DNA of 64,000 nucleotides from Oxytricha trifallax (taxonomy: Eukaryota > Ciliophora > Spirotrichea > Sporadotrichida > Oxytrichidae). Under the pieces are notes generated by a model. That model searched no databases. It worked only from the letters and a program-made list of their open reading frames with translations, and was not told the origin of the DNA. Location: positions 1 to 64,000 of the forward strand of contig ARYC01018427.1 in assembly GCA_000711775.1 (NCBI GenBank). The letters are read 5' to 3'. Both the position numbers and the translations under genes were made by a program. Of the stretch, positions 35,123-46,369 are shown piece after piece (position 1 is the first letter of the stretch; the number at the start of each line of letters is the position of its first letter).

Positions 35123-35748
35123 TGTTCACCCCGAGCCCCCCCCACCCCCCACCCACCAAACCGACCCCCCCCCACCTCCATATAAATAATTTTTTTCAGT
35201 GTAATTTTTCTTGCCCTGCGGGCGGCTATTACATATTATGATTTATTTTTATAAGATTCACTACATCCGTCATATTTTTTGTGTACATGCTCCCATAGGA
35301 AAATATTTAAAACTCCAAACAAATGTTATTTTTATATATAATATTAAATATTTTTAGATAAGAAATTTTTTTGTAACATTCATATTATTGTAGTTTTAAT
35401 AAGTTAACCATAAAATTCCTTATTTAACTAGACTGTATATTTATTTTTAATTTTATGGTTAACTTATTAAAACTACAATAATAGGAATGTTACAAAAAAA
35501 TTTCTTATCTAAAAATATTTAATATTATATATAAATATAACATTTGTTTGGAGTTTTAAATATTTTCCTATGGGAGCATGTACACAAAAATGATGACGGA
35601 TGTAGTGAATCTTATAAAAATAAATCATAATATGTAATAGCCGCCCGCAGGGCAAGAAAAATTACACTGAAAAAAATTATTTATATGGAAGGTGGGGGGG
35701 GCCTGAGTTGGGTGGGGGGGGAGGGTGGGGGGGGGCTCGGGGTGAACA
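35123..35748. mobile_element. 626-bp foldback element with poly-C ends and 6-bp target duplication
   Basis: The ends are TGTTCACCCCGAGCCCCCC and its inverse, flanked by the direct repeat GACAAC (35117-35122 and 35749-35754). The arms are nearly perfect inverted repeats of about 300 bp, with runs of C near the left tip and of G near the right. There are no coding frames. It is a non-autonomous DNA element of a family I cannot name; a 6-bp duplication is unlike the TA- and ANT-type elements nearby. Confidence 0.88.
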
Positions 35749-35949
35749 GACAACTAATGGAAATTTTTTTATTTAATAATTAATATTATTCAATGGATAT
35801 TTGAATTTAATCTAAGATAATTTTAAATTAATTTAAAAATATTTCTATTATAATAAAAATACATTTAACAAACATTTTCTTAAACAATAAAATTAAAGTA
35901 TTCAATGGAAAGTCTTAGTCCTAGAATATCTTGTGATATTTAGCATAGA

Positions 35950-37460
35950 TAAGTTCTTAAAAGATTAAAGAAAAATCAACAAAATGATAAGTTTGATTTA
36001 CTTTAAGAAACTGCCACTAAAAATAGACCCGACTGTAAGAAGTTGAAGATAGTCACATTATCGACTCCAGATTGCTTAACTTAATCATAATAATCAACCT
36101 AGGCATCTATAAGCGAATAACAACAGTAAATTGCAATTAATAATTAAGTTTAAGAAACTTAACAAGTAGTAATCTAATAGATTTAATAAAAAAATCACTA
36201 ACTCAATTGCAAATATGAGAATTGCAAGTATGTTACAGCAAAAAAGGGTTCTTTGAAAACTCATGTTAAACGAGTTCATAAACAAGGGGCAACATATAGA
36301 AGGAAAGTCGATTAAAATGGTGAAATATTATGCAAAATTTGCTAAGAACCTTTCAAGACAAAATATAAATTAGATTAACATTATATATTAGATATACATT
36401 AGGATGAAGAATGGGAAATAAAAGGTCTGAATAAATATGAATATATTTCCTATGAAAAATGTAAAAAATTACAAAAATAAAATGAAAGGATCGCAGTTAG
36501 AAAAGAAAATCAAAGCGCATGGAAAGATGATAAGTAGTAATAAATTAATAATATTAATAAGTTAGAATAACAAAGTTTTGAATTTGACTTAAACTTTAAT
36601 CCAGCTAATTTGAAATTAATTGTACACTGGATAAGTAGAGCAGAAAATCAAGTAAATTAAAGACTTGACAATAAAAAGAAATTGGATTTAAAGAATAAGA
36701 CAAAAGTATTTTAGTATTCTACCCTTTCAAGATGCTGGTTTCAAACGTGAGTTATTAATATGAAATAGATAAGTGCTTGACAGTTCTTTTGAGAAATTAA
36801 TCTTTAAACTTTGTCGGAGTATAAAAACTAATAAAAACTTCTTATAGTAAAAGCCATTTTATTATTGAATAAAGCAACTACCCTCTATCGATGAACTCTC
36901 TATTAAGACAGTAGATATTGACTTCAAAGTAAAAATCTTAAATAGCAATTAATCTAATTAATACGATCAATAATTTGCATAAATTAGGAGTAGTTCATAA
37001 CAACATCAATCCTTAAAACATAAAATTATCCTAAGATTATTCTGACTTAATAATTACTGATTTTTAGAAAATTAACTTCATAGATGAGAACAGTTTAAAC
37101 TTGGACCAAGAAGTAGTGAGTCCTTACATGCATCACAATATTAAAAAGATGAAGAGAAATAATGTAGCAAAAGACTATTACAGCTTTGGAATTTTGCTCT
37201 ACATTGTACTTTATGGAATTGAGCACTTTGAAGGACTCTTAAAAGTCGAAAATTATTTGCTTCAACTAGAAAATCACTTGTATTACAATACAAGTGTACC
37301 TGAAGGCAAGATAATCAATGTTTGCGTCCTCAATAAAAATATGTAATCAACAATAAAATTTGATAAGATAGTAGAAATTGTAAAAGAAATAAAATTTTAA
37401 AGGGAGCTGATCAGATACGAGGTTTTTGGATGGAAGCATGCAAATAAATTTAATTATTGA
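35950..37460 (+). pseudogene. Zinc-finger/pseudokinase gene of TBE relative B
   Basis: C2H2 fingers are seen in CKYENCKYVTAKKGS...HVKRVH and CKICQEPFKTKYKLDQHYI, followed by a charged linker. After one or two frame changes a kinase-like domain follows: NLHKLGVVHNNINPQNIKLS (catalytic loop with HRD replaced by HNN), LIITDFQKINF in place of DFG, and DYYSFGILLYIVLYGIEHF. It ends at TGA 37458-37460. It is homologous to the TBE 57-kDa protein, and the domain order is the same. Loss of the catalytic Asp means it is a pseudokinase. The start is not certain. Confidence 0.75.
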
Positions 37461-37759
37461 ATTTATAATTAAATTAATTAAATTTTAAAATTAAATTTAG
37501 TATTATATGAGATTGCAATCTAAAAAAGTTTAAGAAAAGAATATTCCTCTTTTAAAAAGAATGAATTGATAAAACCCCAAGAGTAATTTTTTAGAGAATC
37601 GTGGGTTGGAAAAATGGAATAAATTAAAGTAGGAATTAATCGAAGAAAAAGTCAAAACCCATTAGAGAGATTGGAAAAACGAGTAGAAAGTGAAAATTAA
37701 AAAGTGATTTATTAAACCCTTAATTTAAACTATTAAACGATTAAATATTTAAAATTACA

Positions 37760-38270
37760 AAACATGGCAGACTTTGTTGCAATCGAGTCTTTCAGCGAAA
37801 ACTGAGCTAGCGGGGCGAACTTAAGGTCATTTTGTAGCCCTTCGAAATCTAGGAGGAATTTGGGTGCTCGGGGCACACAGCACACGCCCTGGCGAAAGTT
37901 GCGCTTGATGTAGTATTTGCAGTCTCCCCGGTCTACTAATTAATCACAACTCTCACTCAAGACAGCTACATCAGGGAATGCCCAGTCTCTCATGCGAAGA
38001 AAGACCAGTCTGGAGATGTCATCGCCTGGAAGGAAGATCTGCTCTTGAGCATTGGCCTTGAGAAATTGCGATACCTGGGCGCGGGGATCAAGCAATGGGT
38101 ACTGAGTGGCATCGGGCGCCTACCTATAGGCAAGCAGGGAGACATTCAGCTGCTCCACGAGTTGAGTAGAGGAGTGCTCAAACATCGGGACCTCGTCATG
38201 AGTCGACAATGGCTGCTCGACTAGGGGCTGCGCAAGACCTGTACATTCTTTGATGGCTTGGCCTCAGGAG
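37760..38270 (-). CDS. Inverted copy of the palindrome coding sequence, left arm
   Basis: It encodes the same peptide series as 38652-39160, on the minus strand, differing at a few percent of positions (for example ATTGCAAC against ACAGCAAC near the end). Both copies keep the frame, so neither has decayed. Whether one is a spare copy of a real macronuclear gene cannot be told from the sequence. Confidence 0.55.
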
Positions 38271-38651
38271 GAGCGCTAGTGGTAGCAATTGCAGTGGATT
38301 AGTGCTCTGTCTACTCATCAGAGCTGTTGGACCCCCTTCTCCAGTGGGGCTTTTAACGCCATTTTCCTGTAGAGCATCAGGATTCTAATTCAGGCATGGG
38401 GTGGAAAAGTGGCTTGGGCTTAAGAGGAAAAGCTCTGTGATCTAGAGGAAATCTCTAAATGAATTCCTAATAGCCTTTGAAGAAATCTGCAACTCATGTT
38501 AGAGGAAATCTAGGTTGCCCCTGTAGACTGAAACTGTGCTTGTGTATGATAACTTCGCGCAACTCCCTGGCCAAAGAAGGGGGTCCAACAGCTCTGATGA
38601 GTAGACAGAGCACTAATCCACTGCAATTGCTACCACTAGCGCTCCTCCTGA

Positions 38652-39160
38652 GGCCAAGCCATCAAAGAATGTACAGGTCTTGCGCAGCCCCTAGTCGAGC
38701 AGCCATTGTCGACTCATGACGAGGTCCCGATGTTTGAGCACTCCTCTACTCAACTCGTGGAGCAGCTGAATGTCTCCCTGCTTGCCTATAGGTAGGCGCC
38801 CGATGCCACTCAGTACCCATTGCTTGATCCCCGCGCCCAGGTATCGCAATTTCTCAAGGCCAATGCTCAAGAGCAGATCTTCCTTCCAGGCGATGACATC
38901 TCCAGACTGGTCTTTCTTCGCATGAGAGACTGGGCATTCCCTGATGTAGCTGTCTTGAGTGAGAGTTGTGATTAATTAGTAGACCGGGGAGACTGCAAAT
39001 ACTACATCAAGCGCAACTTTCGCCAGGGCGTGTGCTGTGTGCCCCGAGCACCCAAATTCCTCCTAGATTTCGAAGGGCTACAAAATGACCTTAAGTTCGC
39101 CCCACTAGCTCAATTTTCGCTGAAAGACTCGACAGCAACAAAGTCTGCCATGTTTTGTAA
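38652..39160 (+). CDS. GC-rich unrecognised coding sequence in the right arm of the palindrome
   Basis: After TGA 38649-38651 the frame reads LVEQPLSTHDEVPMFEHSST, FLPGDDISRLVFLRMRDWAF, DCKYYIKRNFRQGVCCVP and FAPLAQFSLKDS. It is about 55% G+C with strongly biased codons, unlike its surroundings, as expected of a macronuclear-destined gene. An upstream stretch in another frame (SSDEQTEHQSTAIATTSAPP) may be an earlier exon. The end is unclear, because the frame runs into AT-rich arm DNA after SAMFCNFK. The left arm encodes the same peptide on the minus strand (about 37760-38270) with few substitutions. No known domain is seen. Confidence 0.6.
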
Positions 39161-39349
39161 TTTTAAATATTTAATCGTTTAATAGTTTAAATTAAGAGTT
39201 TAATAAATCACTTTTTTAATTTTTCACTTTCCACTACTTTTCTAATTTCACTAATGGGTTTTCATTTCTCCTCTTATTAATTTTTATTAATTCTTAATAA
39301 TTTATCATACTCACGATTTCTCCAAAAAATTACTCTTTGAGTTTTACTA

Positions 39350-39615
39350 TAAAACCCCATAGATCAATTAAGACATGAGAATTGGGGTAAAGAACAATTA
39401 AACTAAGAATTAATTATTATTGGCGTATAATTATAATGTTTGGGCTAATTATTAAAACTATTGGCTCGATTAATTGTCCTTATAAACTAATCCAATCAGG
39501 GTGTGTTAATTTGATTTTAGCCTAATTATTTATATTATTAGCCAATTATAATTAATTTTTAATCTAATTGTTCTTAACTCCTATCCTCGCTTCTTAATTG
39601 ATCTATGGGGTTTTA
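39350..39615. mobile_element. 266-bp MITE with C4A4-like ends
   Basis: The ends are TAAAACCCCATAGATCAATT and the inverse, with an AT-rich interior containing TAATTATTATTGG-type tracts. It starts three bases after the 1.8-kb palindrome. The tip TAAAACCCC is shared with that palindrome and with 46278-49202. No target duplication is certain (CTA left, GTA right). Confidence 0.7.
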
Positions 39616-39642
39616 GTATCATATTAAAGATAAATATAAATA

Positions 39643-40793
39643 GTTTCATTTTATTTTAATTATTATCATCAAATTAACTCAAATAACCTTTAAACTCCAA
39701 GGGGGGAGCGAACTGAGAAAAATAACATTTTTTATCACTAGGCTCCCCCTTAAACACAGCCTAAAATGAGAGACCCTTAATGGATGAGAATTGGCTTTAT
39801 AGAGCATGCTAACTCCAATCTCTCGTATAGCGATAGAGACTGCAGTCTCACTATCTCGGTTCCTTGACACTTTTATATTGCTGTTAATTCTTCCTTATTG
39901 ATGGTCGATTAAATTAATCTTTGCCTTGTGTGATTACGGCCACACCTCCAGATATGTGTTTCAATTAAATTAACTCTCTCCAAAAATTGTGGAAGTTACT
40001 ACTTGCAAAAGATCTTGTGTGTGAAGAATCTATCTTTGACATCTATCATTAATTGGGAGAAGAGTATAGACTGCCCAGCTGTATTAAACTAAAGTTGTTT
40101 GAGAATAATTTTGGACCTATTCCATCATTATTGGAAACTTTATGTCACTTTATCTTAGATAGTTTTTGCTATTAAATCTTTATTTTTTTACTTATATTTG
40201 GTTGCAGTTGTTTAGGAGTTGAATCTATTTTCTAAGATTATTTGGTAAAAATTTGCAACTGATGGCAAGATGGCCGAATCCATTGATTGGTTCATAAAGT
40301 CTGTTGAACTGCATTGACTAAGTATGGTTGTAGCGTGTTTAGGTTTCTAGCGAAATGATCCTCGTCTTAATGAAGCATTTAGTTGTAATAAGTTACATCT
40401 CTCATCTTAACTTTGGAGTATTTTGGCATTCACTTCAAGCAAGCGAAGAGTACTTCGAGGTCAGGTATTGACGTGATCACAGAGTTCACTATTTAGTCAA
40501 AGCAAGTTTCCACAATGTTCATTTTTTCTTCTAGCTGGAGCGTTTGGCCTAAGTTCTAACCGAGTACTAACTTCTCAGACGCATCGAACTTAGATTGCTT
40601 GAGTAGTTATTCCATAATTTCAGAGTTCATTAATAGTCACGGAGTCAAGGTTCACTTTAATTTCCTCATAAATTTTTATTATTAAGAGCTCATGCAAATA
40701 GATTTAACAAAATAACAAATGAAAGTATAGTGTTCTAATTAAGTTTGATTTAAATTGAATATTAATTTCTAAAAATTGGTAAATTCTACGATT
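39643..40793. repeat. Outer inverted repeat, right arm
   Basis: Inverted copy of 31470-32621, carrying the same three small frames on the minus strand. The arms differ by scattered single substitutions and very small indels. Confidence 0.88.
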
Positions 40794-41009
40794 TCTCATG
40801 ATTTTTAAAACGCTTAAAACTTGCTCAAATATGTCAATTTTGCCTCTTTTCACCATATTTGACAACCTTTATAAATATCTAATTTTTATCATTTTTTGAG
40901 TTTATCCGCATTTTTGCAGTTTTTGACAAGGTTTTCGGGGCAAATCTTGTAAAATTATTCTGAGTATTTAAAGTTCGAGGAACATTAGTCGACTACTTAC
41001 AGAGCAGTT

Positions 41010-41200
41010 AAAGTAGAGTTGAAGCTATACTAAAGAATTTTGCCTGTATTATTTCCATGATTTTCACTCTTCACTTAGCTGCAGGCCCTGTTATCTGTGA
41101 AATAAGTTATATGGTGATGTTCCAAGATATTTGGTTTTTAATATTAACTCAAATACCTATGATCTGTAGCTTTCAAAACCTATAGAATCGTCTAATTCTC
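41010..41200 (+). repeat. Diverged direct repeat, right copy
   Basis: Partner of 31203-31390, in the same orientation although the arms between them are inverted. Motif spacing (139 bp) is preserved. Confidence 0.5.
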
Positions 41201-41209
41201 TGTAAAGAT

Positions 41210-42200
41210 GAGAGAAAGAGACTGAGATTTGGGATATTGACTTGATCTTAACCTTATAAGTTGAATTTATCAAGAATTTTCAAACGCCTCTTAATTCATT
41301 AATTCTTATTGAGTTATGTCTTTTTCGCTATTACGTTGCATATAAAACAATTATATAAGATATTATTTTACTGTTTAGTGTTTTTATTATATTTTTTTTT
41401 TAATTTCAGTTGAACTTTATATTTGCTTATTTTATTAAAATTTTTATCTCTATTTAAAATCAATGTTATTTTTACTTAATCGTTTTGATTTAATTGTTAA
41501 AATCATTTTGTAAATTAGGATATTACTTTTACTGTACCATTATGCTATCTTCTTATATTTTTTATATATATATTCCTTCATAAATTATTTTTAAATATAT
41601 TATCATATATACTTTGATTTTAAATATATTACCAAAATTTATAATTGAAAATTATATTTCATAAAATCATTGACAATTGTTAATGTGTTTATAGTTTCAA
41701 ATTTATTACTATTTTAATAAACAAATTGTCCTTAAGTTATATAAAAATTATCATAAGAAACTTTATATAGTACCAAGTCCATTTTTACCTTTTCCTTAAT
41801 ACAACTGAGATTCATGAAATAATCAATTGACTTCTGTTATGATTTAAAAATGCATTATTTTAGATTTTTATAAAGCAAATTGATTGTTTAGTATGTATGA
41901 TCTCTAAATTCTATATTAGGCATATTGCAATTCATTTCTGAGGAGTATCAAGAAGGCGTGATTATATCATTATGAAGTTAATTTTTATACAATGTCTTGT
42001 ATTTTTCTATTTACTTCTTAATTTGTATTATTTAATTTTCTTTTCTGCTTCTCAAATATTCCATATTTTTCAAGAAATAGTTTTTATTTCTCTCTGCCTC
42101 TCATTAATTATATCTTATTTTGGTGAATATTTGTATGTGTTGACTCAAAATCAGTTGAAGCAAAAATTATAAACTAAACAATTATTAAATAAGAATTTAA
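41210..42200. other. AT-rich stretch
   Basis: Very AT-rich. A 66-codon Leu/Phe-rich frame at 41972-42172 is probably chance. No repeat family member is seen. Confidence 0.4.
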
Positions 42201-42209
42201 GTTAAAACG

Positions 42210-42419
42210 ATGTCACACATGACGGCCTTGGCAGCAGTCATGAGAGGCGCTTAGCACTTTAGTGTACATCAATTTGACATATACTTAGATTCGGAAAGTA
42301 AGGGAGTAGACATCTGGGACCTTGAATATGAAGTTTTGGAAAATGACTTAGACTAGTTCAAATAAGATCCAGATGACTCTGATTCCCAAAAAGCCTAGGA
42401 GGGAGGAGCCACCTCTTGA
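42210..42419 (+). CDS. Unrecognised 69-aa acidic ORF just upstream of a LINE
   Basis: ATG 42210 reads MSHMTALAAVMRGAQHFSV, DIYLDSESKGVDIWDLEYEV and an acidic tail, ending at TGA 42417-42419. G+C is raised relative to the flanks, and Gln is read from TAG/TAA three times. It may be a host coding segment into which the LINE inserted, or part of a LINE 5' region. Not recognised. Confidence 0.45.
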
Positions 42420-42439
42420 ACGTGACCTATTTAATACTG

Positions 42440-43815
42440 AATACGTCAAGACAACTTAACTAGAACAGAAATCTGATCAGAATTCTGAGATGATCAGACC
42501 AGAATTCTTAGGTCAAACAAAGAGATAGACATATGGGATAAAATGCTAATAATAGCTTCACACTTAATATAGCCATACAACTTACACTGGTAAAATACAA
42601 AGATATCAAAAAGCAGAGGAGTACCTCAAGGAGGCAAGACTTCCCCATTATTCTTTGTTTTACTACTTGATAATGCAATAAGATCAATTGAAGTGAGATA
42701 CAACTACAAGATAAGAAAGAAAATTAAAGTATACGCAGATGATATAGCCTTCAAATTCGATCCAGGAGACAACGTAGATGACTTGAAGCAAAGGATTAGA
42801 GACCACTTTAAAGTCTATGGATTAATAATTAATGATGATAAGTGTGTAGACATCAGTGCTTAAAAATTCGGTTTCATAAATCTGACTTAATACAAGAAGA
42901 AATTTAGATACCTGGGACTTAACATCAGCTAACACCCAATAAAAATCTTCAAAGAAGTCATTTAAGATGTACACAGCGAATAAAAAACATCATATCTTAA
43001 CAGATTAAAAAGTGATGACTATCTTTATAAAAGAATATACCAACAGTATATCTTCTCGAGAGTTCAGACAAAACTCTCCCCCATATTATCATCAGCAAAA
43101 TCAGACCATATATAAGAAATGATTGAACTATATAAGAAAGGAGCAGCAGCTTTTATCTAAAGAGGAGACTCCTTTTTAAGAGTCTTTTATCCAAATAGAT
43201 TAAAACATTTTGAAAATTCTATCATTCAAATAGATTTGCTCATTATTTCATCAATATAACAAAAATATGACATGGAGTTCTCAAATGTCTAATATATTTT
43301 TGACGGCTGGATTAGAAAATACGAAATGTAGTGGTAAACAATAGTGCTGTTCTCAAATGCTCAATACAGATCGATAAATCTGAATAAAAAATAACTATAC
43401 TACCGATCAAAAGTGATGGCCAAATACATACCAAATTCATTAGCAGTAATGATCCAGAACTAACCTAAGGCTTTTGACAAACCAATTTAAATGCAAATGC
43501 TCAAGAATTTGAAGCAAATTTGAAACACTTGCCACTTATAAACGTTGATATAACTGAACTCAGATTTGACTTATCAAGACTAGTAGCAAGAATAATTGCA
43601 TTCGTAACAGAGAGAAGCAAATTCGACTGTAACCCAGAGATAACAACATAAATTGAAAAGGATCTGAAAGAGACCAGAATCAACCTAAAAATAACCCAAA
43701 AACTCATGAGACAGATGATTTGAAACTTAATTTAAAGGGCTTGACCCTTATATATATTGAATATATATTGATCGGGGTCCCCAGAGACCTCAATGTTATC
43801 ATATTATTATTTTTA
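42440..43815 (+). mobile_element. 5'-truncated LINE (non-LTR retrotransposon)
   Basis: It contains the C-terminal half of a reverse transcriptase. It ends in a GC-rich region (GATCGGGGTCCCCAGAG) and an A/T trinucleotide tail (TTATTATTTTTATTATTATT). Another hairpin, AAAGGGCTTGACCCTT, precedes it. The RT fingers and endonuclease are missing, as expected of a truncated copy. The left limit is uncertain. Confidence 0.85.
42515..43723 (+). pseudogene. LINE reverse transcriptase, C-terminal part
   Basis: Conserved RT blocks are plain: SRGVPQGGKTSPLFFVLLLD (block 4 with GxPQG), then KIKVYADDIAFKFD (the YADD catalytic motif), DDLKQRIRDHFKVYGLIIN and KFRYLGLNIS (thumb-side GLxI motif). A long C-terminal domain follows. 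The first frame ends at TGA 43521-43523, but a neighbouring frame continues (LINVDITELRFDLSRLVARI) to TGA 43721-43723, so one indel is present. Upstream blocks with the first catalytic Asp are absent. Confidence 0.88.
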
Positions 43816-46277
43816 TTATTATTAAATAAACAAATTAACTTACATATTATATTTTAATAAAACAAATACAATTATATTTTTATTCCTAAATAATTGTTTA
43901 TTAAATCTTTTAATCTCTTGCTAGAATTAATCAGTTGTAACTTCTTTATTTTGGGTTAGTAGCTTGAATGATAAGAATAGCAACTATCAGCACACATCTG
44001 ATGTTCAAAATTTTATGTGCAAAGAAAGAAGTCGATCATCATGCTACTATCTAACATCCATTTGATCTTGAAGTATTCTGTTCAGACTAAAAGTGAATCT
44101 CTGCCTCTTTTTCAAAGCATCGTTTCATTTAACTTTTTAGTGCTTTGATTCACTTTAATATTTATCCGTTAATGCTGATTCAAGTTAATTTAGAGTGTAT
44201 TTAGTTCTTATATTGTGTGTCGATTTGGACTGGTAAATAATATACAATATAAATTCAATGTAAATATTATTAATAAAAATATTTAAATTAAATATTGCTT
44301 CTTTTACATTATTTAAATATTATTGTTGTTGTTTTAAATGAAGGTGATGATATCCTTGTAGCTTATTGAATTGGAATTAATAGCAGCTTACTTAATTTTA
44401 ACCTGTGTCCATTTAATTATTGCCTAAATAAATTATTTGATTGTTAATATATGAATTAATATTTAATCACTAATTAGAAAATTTTAGCTCCAGCTTTTCT
44501 CATATATTATTCTAGTTTATTACCTCAAATGATTAAATTAAAAACAGTACTTAAATGAGTTCATAAGTAGCATTGAAGAAGCACAGATTGATTTATGAGA
44601 TTCAAATTGATATGAATGGCTTATTCATTCTTACCTTTTAACTGTTCCTGAGTTGTGTCTCAGTGATTGTCATGTTTAGTTATAAATATTTGAATACTAC
44701 ATTGACACTTAATTAACATTAAATAGAGAATGCTTAAGGCAACTTTAACTCGATGTTTCAATTGAGGAAATGAAGCAATACGTGTGTTTTTACTTCTGGG
44801 TAATATGAGTGATTGAAAGGTCGAGCTTGATGACTCGTTTAAGCACTAATCTTAACTGTTGATTTACTTCCTATTCCAATTCCAATTGAGGTAATCTCTT
44901 AATTCGTATTTAATAATATTTTATAAATGAATTTTTTTATTTTATAAATTATATTTACAGTAGAATGGGAAAGTTAACTTGTGAGAAATCTTTCGAATTG
45001 GATATTTAGGTATCCTCGTGCTACTATAAATGCACATCTTGAGTCCTCAGATATAGCTAACAAGCCTGAGTTAGTCAATTTTAGATGCTATGGTTGACAT
45101 AATCTGGTTATGGAACTTGGTATCCTCTATTAGTCGATTTGGTTGCATTAAATAGAGCTTGTTGTTGATTTAAAGCAAGCTAAGGAGTAAATATGTTTAA
45201 GTTATTCGTGACAAGCAAGTTAAATCTGATTGTTCTTGCCTGAATTGAAGCTACTGGAGTTTTGTAGTAGCAAATTAATGATATGAACATGCTACTGCCT
45301 TATTTTCATTTTAATTATCAAAATAGAAAGCTTTAGTAATATTTAAATTGTTTAATGGAAATATTATCATTAGAATAAGTTTTATAATTTAATCTGTCAT
45401 ATAGTAGTATATTGTTTTAACTGAACAAAAATCAGTTTTTGATTGATTTAACTAGAAATATATTTTACCTTAAATATCATATAAAGGTTTATATTACTAA
45501 TATAACATTAAAATTACTATATATTTAAATAAAAATATACACGAATATGTACATAAAAATACAAAATAATATATTTATATTAACTTTTATGACATCGTAT
45601 ATAATTATTGTCTTATAGTAAGTAAGGACTAGGAATATAATGGGTCAATCATACTATTTTAAAGAAGTTAGTTTGCTTCCAGATTCAGGAACATCAATCC
45701 AGAAAGTGTTCCAAGCCAACAATCAAAGTTGTAAGCCTTGATGAAAGCCTTAATATTTACAAGAATACTTTTGATTGAATGGCCATTACTGCAAAGTATA
45801 TTTTAAATAGATTGCTCCTTCTTTTCTTATTAGGTTTTCCATTGAACTATTATTCAATTCACCTGGAGCATCTATAAACTTTTGCTTAAAATACAAATGA
45901 TAATTATTAACATTCTTAACAGGCTCTTATCAATCAAGCAGGGGTGAGCTCTACTCTAAAAGTCCATTCTCTGTTCGATGAAACAATAACTTTCTCAAAG
46001 AGTGTTTGTTTATGAACTAGGAAGCATCAGCTGAATGTAACATCTTCCCTAAAATTAGCGAAGTTATTTTCTTATTTATTACCATCTGACATCTACTTCC
46101 CAATAATAATCACACATTTAACTAGTAAACTTGAAAGAGAAAATATTTGAAGAGTTTACAGCAAAGTGACCTTTAAGTTTTATGAGATTCTAAGTGAAGA
46201 TACTTCTTTATGAAGATTATCTAGATCTTACTATTTAGTACCTAAATTATTATTAATTATATAATTTTATTTATAGA
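43816..46277. other. AT-rich stretch without recognisable genes
   Basis: Scattered GC-richer bits (for example 44980-45260) have no sustained frame or family resemblance. No repeats shared with the rest of the window were seen. Confidence 0.4.
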
Positions 46278-46369
46278 TAAAACCCCAAGAGTAAAATTTT
46301 CTGAAATTTTTGTAAAATAAAAAAGCTAATCAAGAAAGTTAATTAATAAAATAATATAATAACAAAAAA

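Larger units (their letters stand above)
32622..37569 (+). mobile_element. Diverged TBE relative B (transposase, 22-kDa, zinc-finger/pseudokinase) with nested inserts
   Basis: It has the same three-gene layout as TBE: transposase (+), 22-kDa (-), zinc-finger/kinase (+). It is nested between the left outer repeat arm and the inner palindrome. Protein identity to TBE is low but aligned blocks are unmistakable. A MITE (34568-34981) and a 626-bp foldback element (35123-35748) have inserted between the 22-kDa and zinc-finger genes. C4A4 ends were not recognised, so the limits given are those of the neighbouring repeats. Confidence 0.75.
37570..39346. repeat. 1.8-kb palindrome with TAAAACYC ends and a coding sequence in each arm
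   Basis: The arms 37570-38343 and about 38566-39346 are inverted copies, and a 220-bp unique centre separates them. The left tip TAAAACCCCAAGAGTAA matches the left end of the element at 46278-49202; the right tip is TAAAACTCAAAGAGTAA read inward. It could be two fused copies of one element's end, or a foldback transposon that captured host coding DNA. Confidence 0.75.

Noticed and set aside
35123-35748. LTR element suspected from TG...CA ends with a short target duplication
   Set aside because: The halves are inverted, not direct, repeats, and there is no coding region, primer site or polypurine tract.
39679-39870. 63-residue minus-strand ORF in the outer repeat
   Set aside because: It overlaps a longer frame (129 residues, 32140-32529 in the other arm) with better continuity; retained only as a possible alternative.
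43501-43707. 68-residue minus-strand ORF
   Set aside because: Antisense shadow of the LINE reverse transcriptase C-terminus.
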